Shown: in pieces, positions 48,829 through 59,117 of the stretch
Layout: each line of letters begins with the position of its first letter
How positions within the stretch are numbered: position 1 is the first letter of the stretch
From: Chlamydomonas sphaeroides
Lineage: Eukaryota > Chlorophyta > Chlorophyceae > Chlamydomonadales > Chlamydomonadaceae
Length of the DNA stretch: 64,000 nt
Reading direction: 5' to 3'
NCBI GenBank assembly: GCA_001662425.1
Contig: BDDC01000211.1
Location: 22,825-86,824, forward strand
Made by a program: the position numbers and the translations under genes
Notes under the pieces: generated by a model
The model's input: the letters and a program-made list of their open reading frames with translations, nothing else
Database searches by the model: none
What the model was told of the DNA's origin: nothing

Positions 48829-50075
48829 GGCACGCGGCGCGGCGCGTTGGTGTTGTCGCAGCTGTGGCGCGGCTGGACGCGGGCAGGAGGCTCCCTGGCT
48901 GCAGGGGCGGCCGGGGATGAGGGCGCGCGCCGGTGGCAGGTTGCGCCGGGTGCCGCGGCCGCTTGCTCACTGACGATGGCAGCGAGGGTGCGGCGTGCGT
49001 GCTGGGCGCGGCAGAGTGGCGGCTGTCTTGGACGTCAGAAGGCGGTGGCCGACAGTAGGCCCGGACATGGGGGCTAGTGACGGCTGGGGGCGATGTGGGG
49101 CCTGGGACGGGACGGCGGCGCTGCAAGCGTGTGGGTCATGTGGCGGGGCGTGGGGTCTGGGGTGACGCCGCGCTGCATGCGCCAGGGGACACGCGGCACA
49201 CGGACACCGCATGTTGCCCCAACTGGCAAAGCCACCACAGCGGCCCCTGTATGTTACATGGCGTGTCACATGCGGCACTGCGGCTTGCGTGCAGGCCACT
49301 GCGCAGTGCGGAAAGCTGGGACCATGCAGACCTCACCAAGTAGAGATGCGGGGTCCAACTCGGCGCAGGCCCTCAGGCTTCCTAGTGCACACCGATAGGT
49401 CTTGGCTGCCGACTTGCGCCACTCTTCAGCCGGCGAGTGCACCGCACGCGTTCCGGCGATAGCATTCCCCCAACGCCTGGGCCCGAGCGCCCGACCAGCC
49501 CTACAAACCGCGGCAGCTGCCATGCGTCATCACCGAGTGCCACCAAGATCATCCTTGCGATCGCGCAGCAGCAAACCGCGTGTTGTGCGACACGACAGCA
49601 GGCGCCCGGCGAGCTGCCCTCGCAGCACTTGGCGCGGGCCCCAGGTATGTACATGCGCCCACCTTGCATCGCGCTACGTGACAAAATGCAATGCGCTATG
49701 CCTCCGTTGCCCCAATGTGGCGGCACTAATTCCTCCTGGCGTTCGGGCAGCAGCCTACAGGTGTTCGCTTGTTGCGCGACACCGCAGCGGGGGCCCCCCT
49801 GTGCGCCCGCAGGCATGCGAGCCGGCCGCTCACGCGGCACCAGCACCCCGTCTGCGCGGCTTTTGCCCCAAACCCCCCAAGCACGTGTGCACATGCACAC
49901 CGCTGCAGGCCGCCTGGCGCCCGCGGCTTGCATGCCGCATGCCGCAGTAGCCCAACACGTGGACCAGACACAGCTGCAGGCGACTGCCAAAGAGCCGCCG
50001 CCGCTGGCATGCCGGATTCCAGGGCAGGCCCGCAGAGGGCTCACAGCACCCCTTCCCACTGCGCACCGCACATTC
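48829..50075. other. Convergent intergenic region
   Basis: 1.25 kb lies between the stops of the TPR gene (+) and NTAN1 (-). Long open frames occur on both strands but with no conserved motif or splice-consistent chain. No RNA gene or repeat was seen. Confidence 0.6.
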
Positions 50076-51821
50076 TCACGCTGCCACCATCTCCTCGCTG
50101 CCCACAGCCCCCTCCCCAACCAGCTGCCCCGCCACCTGGCCCAGACCAGCCTCCCAACAGCCCGCGCGAGACATCGAAGCCTGCCGCACGCTCAGCGCCT
50201 CGGCCTCCCGCCAGCCGAGCCCCGCCTCCGGCAGCCCCTGCCACTCATACCAGGCGTCCGCGATGGTCGTGACGCCGCCGGTCGCCGCCCGGAGCGCGTA
50301 CTGGAGGCCCTGCTTGACATCGGCCACGAAGTTGGGTGGCTCTGCGAGGGATGGCGGCGCAGGCCACATGGTGTGGGACCCGGTGGCGCAGGTCGTGCTC
50401 GATCCGTCACATGTGGGGAGCCGGAACATGCACCTGGCCATGTGATCAAAGCCGCCACCCGGGCAGGACCCGCGCAGGTAGGGAGGCCGGACCCGGCTCA
50501 TGGACCCTTGGGAGCTTCACTATGGCACGTGCCCTGGTATGGAAGGCCGGCGCGCGGAGGCCACCAGCGCGCCGCCCACACACACCATACGCATGCCCTG
50601 CCATCTGACCCTTGCGCCATGGCCCTGAGCAGCATCGGGGCCGCCGTCCCCGACCGGCGCCCTCCGCCGCGCCGCGTCTCACCGTACTCGGGGCTAGTGC
50701 TGCTGGTCGCCAGGAAGCGGGCGTCAGGAAGCTGCAGCTGCGCCGCGAAGTAGCCCAGCATCGCGGGGTGCAGCCGCCGGCATCGCATGCCCGGCACCCG
50801 CAGCCGACCCGTAGCCGTCTGCACAATCCAGCGCAGGCCCCCAACGCCCTCGCCGTTGCCTTCGTGCTCGTCCTGCTCCTGTTCCTCTCCGTTGCTGCCG
50901 CTCGCCCCGTCGTCATCGCTGCTGCCCGAGTCCCACCGCACAGCGCCGCCTCGCTCGGCCAAGTGGCCGTGCGCGAAGCGCCGCGGCAGCTCAGGCCCCC
51001 GGTCGGCGAAGCCCGCCGGGCTGGCGTCTACCACAACATGGAAGCTCGCAGCCCTCGCCCCCGCCATTGCCTGAGCGCAGGCAGGTGTCCCGTGGGCGTG
51101 AGGCTGCGCGGCAACGGCCTCGGCACTGCTGCCGCAGCCGACGCCGCTTGACTCTCCAGGCGGCGTGACCACACGGCGGCACCGTACGGCCAAGTGCATG
51201 GCGCGCGGGCCGCCGCTGGGGAAGGTGTTGGCGGAGTCGACGGCAGCCAGGCGGACGGTGATGGGTAGCGGACAGGCGTGGAGGCATTGGAGCACGATGC
51301 GCAGCGTGGCGGCGCTCTCGCCGCTGTCCTCGACAAAGGAGCCGGTAAGGTATACGTCGGGTCGGCGCATGGCGGCTGGCAGCAGGCGGGCGATGGTGGA
51401 GTCGCGAGCAGCTATTCCGGAATTGAAGTGCGCGGTCCTGGGCGCGACCACCGGTCGGAGCGCCGGGGAGGAAGATGTCAGATTGGCACCAACCGTGGCG
51501 CCGCGCATCCGCCCGCCCCGCCCCGCGTTCCAAGCCGTGGCGCACTCACCAGGCCTTGCACGTCTCGTGACACACCGCAACGACGATTAGGCAGGTGGTG
51601 GCGTCTGTGCTGCCGAGGGTCCACTCGCCATCGGTGAAGTCCACCAGCGCATGCTCTTCCGTTAGCGCGCAGGCGCTGCGACGCGACGCAGGCGCGGGCT
51701 CGTCGCCAATTTTAGCCAGAAAGTCTTCGTTTGCAGCTTGCAGGTTCGGGTCAGCGAGCAGCTGCTTGGCGAACGGGATAGCATCGCCCAGGACGCGACC
51801 ACAGGGCAGGTGCAGGACCAT
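50076..51821 (-). CDS. NTAN1: Protein N-terminal asparagine amidohydrolase
   Basis: Three exons join in phase (430 residues): 51821-51550, 51437-50683, 50341-50076. NTAN1 deamidates N-terminal Asn to Asp, the first step that makes such proteins substrates of the Arg/N-degron pathway. The signature is LGSTDATTCLIVV, matching LGSDDATTCHIVV of the animal enzyme, which puts the catalytic nucleophile at Cys77. After it come TAHFNSG, VYLTGSFVED with a following IVLQCL segment, and near the C-terminus PPNFVADVKQGL, matching PPHFVEHIRSTL. The protein is longer than the animal one (about 310) because of an acidic Ser/Asp/Glu insertion around residues 245-270 and a longer tail. The start ATG at 51821 is the first that gives the expected distance to Cys77. 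Divergent with the LRR gene. Confidence 0.93.
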
Positions 51822-52271
51822 TGCGAAATGTGGCAGGGCAAGGTTGAGTGTGTGTACCTGGTAGTGCTGCATTGGGCAGACCAATGTGCGCTGCCCGTGT
51901 GTACGGATGTGCTAGGATGGGCCCAGGTACCTCGCGACGGGTGCTCCGGCCAAATGCAGCTCCGACGAGCTTAGCCGCGGCAATTCCGCTGGGATGATTA
52001 CGGGGCAGAGGCCAGCGGTCAAGGCGGGAAGCGGACGGCGTTGGGAGGGGTCTGGGGGCCGGGCGGGTGGGGGGCTGGGTCTGGCGGGTCTGGCAGGGAG
52101 GCATGCACGGGGCATGCAAACGCACCCTCACCAGCCTTGCAGATACACGGTGGCTACATGCACTTGCTTCTGCACGATTGATTTAGCCGCTGCTCGCCGA
52201 CCCTCACCGGTTACGAGCTGTCGCTTACCAGCCCAACTAGCCGCTACACTGCTATGCCGTGATGGACACCG
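51822..52271. promoter_or_regulatory. Putative bidirectional promoter, NTAN1 / LRR protein
   Basis: About 450 bases lie between divergent start codons. The LRR gene could also start at 52262 in another frame with a short first exon. No core promoter motif is visible. Confidence 0.4.
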
Positions 52272-53809
52272 ATGAGCGTGATGCAGTCATGGTGGCGTGG
52301 GCGACGCTGCACCAGGATGTCCTCGAGGTGGGCCGTCGGTCGCTCGCTGAACGCCGAGCTCAAGCTCAGCAGACAAGGCGTAACATCACCGTGCGCGCTT
52401 CAAGCAGAGCTCGCGAGCTTATGTGCGAGCCTTCGACGACGCCTCCCTCTGCGCGATGACCCCCCGCAGCGTGTCGGACCGCACCTGCCCCTGCTGGACC
52501 TCCTGTCCGCACGGCGCGCCTGCAGCCACTGGCGCCGGCACATCAGCGCCGCGGTCACGCACCTGCCCTCTCCCGGCACCGACCACCACCACCCGGCGGA
52601 CCCAGCCGCACTACCCAGGTGTCCTGATCCCCAGCCTACACATGCGCTACACCCCGGCGCGCGGCCCGCCCAGGGCCCGGGCCCCTGCGAGGGCCCCGGC
52701 CAAGAGCCTCGACAGCCAGGCCCAGGGCAGGCTGCCTCGCAGCAGCAGGATGAAGTGCAGGGTCCGCAGGAGGAGCCGCCGGCCGCCGGCCACCGGCCCA
52801 TGGCCGAGCTCGACGCGCAGCCCCCGGGCCGCGAGCACGTGTGGTCCAAGGCGCTAGCGGGGCTGGCGGCCTGCCTGCCGCGGCTGACCGAGCTCATGGG
52901 TGCGTCGGTGGGCGCTGGGCCGCAGCTCATACTGCTGCGCCAGGTATGGCTCCTCGCATGGCGTGGCCCCGGCGCTGGGCTGCCCTATGTGCGCCCGGCA
53001 TGGGTGGCGCAGCCAGCTGCCCGGCGCATGGCCGCATGCCGCCGCCACCGCCCTGCTCGACCAGCGGTCGCGGCCCCGGTCGCCACCGGCTGCGGCGCGG
53101 CGCGGCCACCTGCTAGGCCGGGGCCCGCGGCGCGCGCTGCTCGGCCTGCACACGTGGCGCCTGGTGCGCTCGTCGCCGCCCGTTGCCATCCGCTGGCCCT
53201 GCCCCTCCCCCTCACCTCCCCTCGTTCCTTTCCCCTTCCCCTTGTCCCGACGTCACGGTCGCAGTGTACGTGGGCACCCGCGTGCCGCCCGCCGGCCTGG
53301 CCTCGCAGCTGCTGGCGCTGCCGCCCGCGCTGCCGGGCCTGACCAAGCTGGAGCTGCGCTACCTGGCGCCCAGCTCGGGGCCCTGCCTGGGCGCGGCTCC
53401 GCAGCAGCTGCAGCCCTGCCTGGGCCAGCTGCCGGGGCTGCGGGCGCTGTACCTCATCATGGTGCGGCACCTAGGCGCTGAGGCCCACGTGGCGGCACGA
53501 GTAGCCACGGCCGATGCGGCAAGAGCGCGCGCGAGTGCACATGGCTGCCGTGTTGCCTCACAACCAGGCTGGGAGTCACGCAAGCGCGGTCCGACCGCCT
53601 CCCCTGCCGCTGCGCCTCATCATGGCGCGACCGCGTCCTGCCGGGCCGGCGGCCATGTGCGCAGATGGCTGTGCGGCGTGTGTGTTCCAGTGTTAGGTAG
53701 GACAGAACCCCACACGCGGCACAGCACGCCCCGCTGTGTGTATGTTCAGAAATAAGTATAAGTATAATAGTAGTACAAAACCAACGCAAGGGAGAATGGC
53801 GCGCAGGCC

Positions 53810-53841
<32 letters not shown>

Positions 53842-56800
53842 CGATAGTGGCCCCCTGGCAGCAGCGGCGATGTTAGGCGGGGCTAGGGCCGCCCAGGGTT
53901 GGGGCTGCGGACGGGGGTTGGGCCACGCACCGGAAGCGTCCTGACGCCGTTCTGCCGCCACACCGCGCCCACGGGCGCGCGCACCCGCAGGGCGGCTCCC
54001 CCGAGCCGCAGGAGCTGGCCGACGTGCTGGCGCCGTCCCGGCTGCCGGCGCTGCGCGACCTCAAGCTGCTCAGCGGGCTGCCGCAGTATGGTTTTGGGGA
54101 CGACAAGCTGGCGGCGCTGGCTGGCGCGACACAGCTGGCGCGGCTGCACGTGGAGGTGGGAGGGCGCGTTGGGGGCAGGGTGGAGACGGAGGGACGCAGG
54201 GGTACTGCGAAGTGCGCCTGGCAGGGTGCTGGGGCTAGGCGAGATGGGAGAGGCGGCACGGGCGGCCGAAGGGGAGGCATCTGGCATGGCCACCGCGCAG
54301 GTCGGGCCGGCGTGTTCGCCTACCCGCCGCCTTACGCGGCCGGCATCAACAGCTGTCTCGACGTTGACACGGCGCCCTCTGTCCCCAAACCCTGCCCCTG
54401 CCCCTGCCCCTCGCCCCTTGCCCCTTGCCGCTTGCCCCGGCCGCCGCAGCTGTCTGGCGTGGACGATGTGAACTCGGGGCTGGCGGCGCTGGGGCGGCTG
54501 AGCGGGCTGCGGCAGCTGGTGCTGGACGGCCTGGTGGCTCTGGACGAGGGGCTGCTTGCCTCCCTGCGCAGCCTGCCCCGCCTGCAGGTATGGGCGGTGG
54601 TCCCATAATGGATGGAGGCCGCGAGAGCAGTGGGATTGGTAGCGGGGCAAGAGGCTGGCTGGCCTCCATGCACAGCCTGCGCCGCCTGCAGGTGGCACTG
54701 GACGGGAGGGCACGTGACAGGGGCAGAGGGGCCCGGGCAAGCAGCGCGCGCTGTGCGGCACGCCGCGGGCTGGGTGTGCGGGTAGCCGGCTGCACTCTTG
54801 GGTCGGGCGTCGGGAGGAGATGCGGGCTGCTGGTGTCATGGGCGAGCTCCGCCGCGGCCCGCGCGCCGCAGGACCTGCGGCTCGAGGTGAGCAGCTCGCT
54901 GCGGGTGCCGCAGCTGTTTGCGCTGACGGCCCTGACGGCGCTGCGGCTGACGTACCACGGGGACGAGGGGGACGAGGAGGACGAGGAGGACGAGGAGGAT
55001 GACGCGGAGGAGGAGGAGGGGCAGGGCCAGCAGGCGCATGGCGGCGGGGGCGTGGGCGCCGCCGTGGAGGCGGCAAGGGCGCAGGTGGGGCGCTGGGTGG
55101 GAGCTGGCAGGGCTGCGAGCCGTGTCGGCCCGGAGCTGTGCCGCCTTGCGCTACGCGTGCTGCGGTTGCCGCGGCGCCCTAACTGCACCCGCGTCCGTCG
55201 CCGTTGGGCCGCAGGCGGAGCACGCGGCACATGTCGCGGCGCAGGCGGCGGCAGCGGCACGGGTGGGTCCCCGCGGCCGCAGGGGGGCGCCCTGCTGCAC
55301 GCATGACGGCGCTGGGTGCCCCGAAACTTCTGCTCGTCAGCTCCCGCTCGCCAGAAGGCGCCGCGCTGTCGGCTGCTTGGCAGCCGAACGCAGACGCCAA
55401 CGATTGGCTGGCCCTGGCTCACTTGCTGCGCCGGGTGGCCGCCACCGGCTTGCTGTCTCGGCTTCGCGGCCGCGGACCCAAGCCGTAAATGCGTGAGCCG
55501 TTGCCTCGCCGACGCTCGCACCCCCACAGGCGCTGTGGGCGTCGGCGGTGGCGCCAGGCGAGCAGGCGGGCCCCACGTCGACGCGACAGCAGCGCGAGGG
55601 CTCTGAGGCGTACCTCGAATACGTACGTGTCCGGCAGCAGCTGGGCGGGCGGCAGCGCAGCGCGGCCGGCTCGCCGCAAGGGCCCCCGGCTCTGTGATAT
55701 GTTGGCGTGCAGCTGTGGCTGTGTCGGGAGTGCGCGCTGTGCTGTGCTGACCTGACCTGCGCTGCGATGTGCGCGCGTGTGGGCTGTTGTCGCGGCCGCA
55801 CCTCACCCCGGCGCTGTGTCCCTGGGCTCACCTCGCAGCTGCTTGTGGCTCTGGAGCTGGAGACGCAGGTGAGGCACTGGGGTCCCCACATTGAGAGCCA
55901 CAGCACCTACACGCCCGCACCCCTGGCTGCTCCCGCGCATGGGGCGTCCCCACATTGAGAGCCACAGCACCTACACGCCCGCACCCCTGGCTGCTCCCGC
56001 GCATGGGGCGTCCCCGGCCATGAGCCCTCATGGTGCGGCCGGCAGCCGGCAGAAGAGGCCACGCCACCGCAAGCACGTGTTGGGGCCACCCGGGGTTCCC
56101 GGGCCACAATGAGACCCGGCACCCGCGTCAGGCCTGGGATGCAAGCGGTCCGCGACACGAACCCGCACGACCAGCGCGCCTCGCCACGCAGCCCCCGGCG
56201 CACGGCGGTGGCGGCTGCCCGGCGTGCGCGGCGCTCACTGCGCCGTCGCTCACCCCTCCCACCGGCCTCCCCTCCACCATGCGTTGTTCCCACGCCGCCC
56301 TCGCCTGCCGTGCCTCAGGTCCTGGTGCACGCCCGCGAGTGCGCCTCCCGCGGCGCCTCCAGCCCCCGCCTGGGCGACTGGGTGGCGCTGCGCACGCTGC
56401 TGCGCTGCGCCGCGGGCCGCCCAGACGCGCCCCTGCTGCGGGAGCTCAGCCTGCAGCGCTGCTCCTTCCCCGCCGACCCGCGGCCGCACCTAGGCCGCCT
56501 CTCCTCCCTGGAGAGCCTCGCGCTGTCCGACTGCCGCTGGCGCGCCGCCGCGCCGCCGACGCCCGCCAGCGCCGCGGCTGCGCCCCAGGCGGCGGCGGCG
56601 GCGCTGGCGGGGAGCGCGGCAGGACAGGGTGTGGACAGCCCCAGCGGACAGCCGCCGACGCCGCGCGGCTGGTGGGCGCTGGGCGCGCTCGCCGGGCTGC
56701 GGTCGCTGTCCGTCAGCGGCTGCTCCGTCAGCGTGGGCGCGCAGGAGCTGGCGGCGCTGGCGCCGCGCTGGCCGCATCTGTCCTGCCTGCACCTGCAGCC

Positions 56801-57722
56801 GGCGCCGCTGCATCCGGCCGCCGCCTTCGCCGCCGCAGGCGACCAGTCGCCGGCCTTCGCTGGCGCGGCGGAGCCCGCCGGCCTCGCGTACGGGGCCTGG
56901 CTGCGGCGCTTCCCGCGGCTCGAGGCGCTGACGCTGTCGGGGTTTGGGCCCGGCGGCGGCGCAGGCGCAGGCGGGTGCGGGCCCTGGGGAGCCGACCGCT
57001 GGGCGGATGTGCTGGACGCCGGCTGCCTGCCGCCCAGCCTCACCAGCGCCGCGCTGACCGGCCTCACGCTCGCGGCGGCGCCGGCGGCGCGGCGCGCGCT
57101 GGAGGCCGCCGCCGCGCGGAGACGGGAGGGCCTGAAGGACGCGGTCGCGTTTGCGGCGGCGGCGCCGGTGACGGAGCCGCCGCGGCCGGTGCTGCCGCCG
57201 CCGGCGTCGCCGCCGCTGCCGCCGCTGCCGCTGCTAGAGAACCTGATTCTGGCGGAGGTCAACCTCGACGGCGGCGTCGACGTCGCGGCGCTGGTGGCGG
57301 CGGCGCCGCACCTGCGCAGCCTCGAGCTCGCCAACCTGTCGCCGCCGCTGACCGACGCCGCCTGCGGCGCACTGTCGGCGCTGACGGCGCTGACGGTGCT
57401 GCGCGCCTCGCACGACACGGAGCAGCCTGGCGCCGCCGCTGGCGGCCCGCCGCCGTTCAGCAGCGCGGGCCTGGCGGCGCTGACGCGCTGCCGCTGCCTG
57501 CGGCAGCTGGAGTGGCTGCCGCCGCGGCCCGGCGGTGAGGCGGTGCTGTGCGCGGCGGCGGTGGACGCGCTGGCGGCGCTGCCGCGGCTGCAGCTCGTGA
57601 CGCTGCGTGGGTTCAGGGGCGGTGGCGAGGGAGCACTGGGTGCGGAGGCGCTGTCGGAGCTGGGCAGCCGCCTGCCGCTGGCGGACCTGGAGGACGTGGA
57701 GTGGGCGGGCATGGTGGAGTGA
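52272..57722 (+). CDS. Leucine-rich-repeat protein with F-box-like N-terminal segment
   Basis: Supported exons: 52272-52943, 53265-53461, 53991-54155, 54450-54587, 54872-55084, one near 55213-55490 (frame unclear), 55530-55622, 55839-55868, 56319-57722. The first exon has a helix reading LPLLDLLSARRACSHWRRHISAAV, quoted as LPLLDLL then ACSHWRRHISAAV, which resembles the end of an F-box. The rest is irregular LRR (LPALRDLKLLSGL, LSGLRQLVLDGL, LTALTALRLTYH, LRSLELANLS, ALPRLQLVTLRGF) with Ala-rich linkers and an acidic DEED run in exon 5. Such proteins commonly act as substrate receptors of SCF ubiquitin ligases, but the F-box match is weak. The phase between exons 1 and 2 does not close, so the start region or a small missing exon needs revision. 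Confidence 0.72.
53743..53798 (+). repeat. 56-bp AT-rich dispersed element, copy 2 (intron of LRR gene)
   Basis: Second copy of the element at 9262-9317, in the same orientation relative to the host gene and again inside an intron. One substitution separates the two. Flanking bases are unrelated apart from a short TGTG-rich context on the left. Confidence 0.9.
53812..53840 (+). repeat. (GT)n microsatellite
   Basis: Twenty-nine bases of uninterrupted GT alternation lie just downstream of the 56-bp element, in the LRR-gene intron. Confidence 0.95.
55882..56009 (+). repeat. Perfect 64-bp tandem duplication in LRR-gene intron
   Basis: Two adjacent 64-base copies begin GTCCCCACATTGAGAG and end GCATGGGG plus one or two bases, at 55882-55945 and 55946-56009, with no mismatch seen. 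The duplication is recent, or could be an assembly artefact. It lies wholly between the exons ending at 55868 and starting at 56319. Confidence 0.92.
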
Positions 57723-59117
57723 GCGGCGGGCGCGCGGAGTACTGCTGCTTGGGGCTGCGAGCAGCGGCTCGCGAGGCGGCGAGGCGGCGTCTTCACGGTT
57801 GGCGGCTGGCTGAGGCTGTTGGAGCGAGTAAGCACAGCGTGTGGCCCGAACGCCCGATGTGTTGGTGGGCAGCCTGGCACGGCGGCAGCCTGGCCCAAGC
57901 GTGATCACAGCGGCCGGCAGTGCAATGCTGCGAGCCCCCGCCGCACGCTGCGCTGCCAAGTATGCCACACACCTCGCTCGCCTACCACGTGCGCCGCTGG
58001 ATGCCAATCCTGGGCAGGGGAGCACGCAAGCGGCCCCGCAACGGCCGACTCTGTATAAGTTCGCTTGCATACGGCACTCCACGGCACCAAGGTTAAGGCC
58101 TGGGCGGTGTGTGTTTTGCTGTGTCTATTGACTGGCGTTCTTGGGGGCGGAGGTCACACCAAACGAACCGCACGTGGGGCCAAGTCGCTAGTCGTGCCAG
58201 CCGTGGCGCGCCATAGGTTGCTAGGCCAGGGCGCATAGTACAAAGCCGGAGCGTGGCTTGCCGCGAAGCTGAGGCTACTGTCGCGCCGAACGGCAGCTTC
58301 TTAAATTTTCGCCCGGACACGGCATGGGGCACTCGGGGTGGTCGCTTGCGGGCCTCATCGTCTCACTCGCACACACAGCAGTGCGAAGTCGCATGTCCCG
58401 CCTGCGCAGCTGCCATACACAGGCCTTGCATACGCAGCGACCCGCTGTTATCAAATCCGCCCGGCTCGGGTGCTGACGAACTGGGACGCCACCCTGCTAT
58501 TCCCCACGCAGCCATCCCATGAGACGGCCTTCTTGGCGGCATTGGGCTCGCCCCCTGTCACCGCAACGGCACGCGCCGGCCTGTACGCAAGCTTTGATCC
58601 TCACCAGGTACGTCTAGGGTATCTGGGCCCGGCTGCTGCGGGCTACAGTGTTGGTCGTCCTGGCGTGACCGGCCAGTGGCGTTGGTCCCATCGATCGATT
58701 GCTGCTGGCCACCAGGAGGCCTCCTGCTGGCCATTGGGGTTGTCGCTCTGAGCTGCGACTTGGGTTGGGGGTCTCAATAGGCATGTACGGGAGGGTAGGA
58801 GTATGCCGAAGCACTCGAGCCGTGCTGAGCAATGCCATACGTAGCATACATGTGAAACGGAGCAGATATACTACAGGTTTTGCGTGAAGATCGCGGGGAC
58901 AGACTCGTGCCAGTCCAAGGCGCAATATGTATGACCAAGTAGTAGGCGAAGGGGCCAGCAATGCATGCTAGCTGTTTATGCCAGCGGCGCTTTACTGTTC
59001 TTACTTGACCTGTCTGAGCTATCTGCTGCTGCAACGCGTGACCTACCTGTAAACATTCCGCGCGTCCCGTTGCTGTGATAATCACCCGACCGCCAACCTG
59101 GTGACTCTGCTTCCAAC
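57723..59117. other. Intergenic region between two plus-strand genes
   Basis: 1.4 kb lies between the LRR-gene stop and the start of the lectin/Pro-rich gene. GC is lower, especially 58750-59060. There is no exon chain, RNA gene or repeat that I can support. The right end should be the promoter of the following gene. Confidence 0.6.

Noticed and set aside
52262..52327. Alternative start of the LRR gene (MDTDERDAVMVAW...) with a donor at 52328
   Set aside because: The protein start looks natural, but its phase does not fit any acceptor with a pyrimidine tract before the conserved part. The uninterrupted frame from 52272 was kept, with low certainty.
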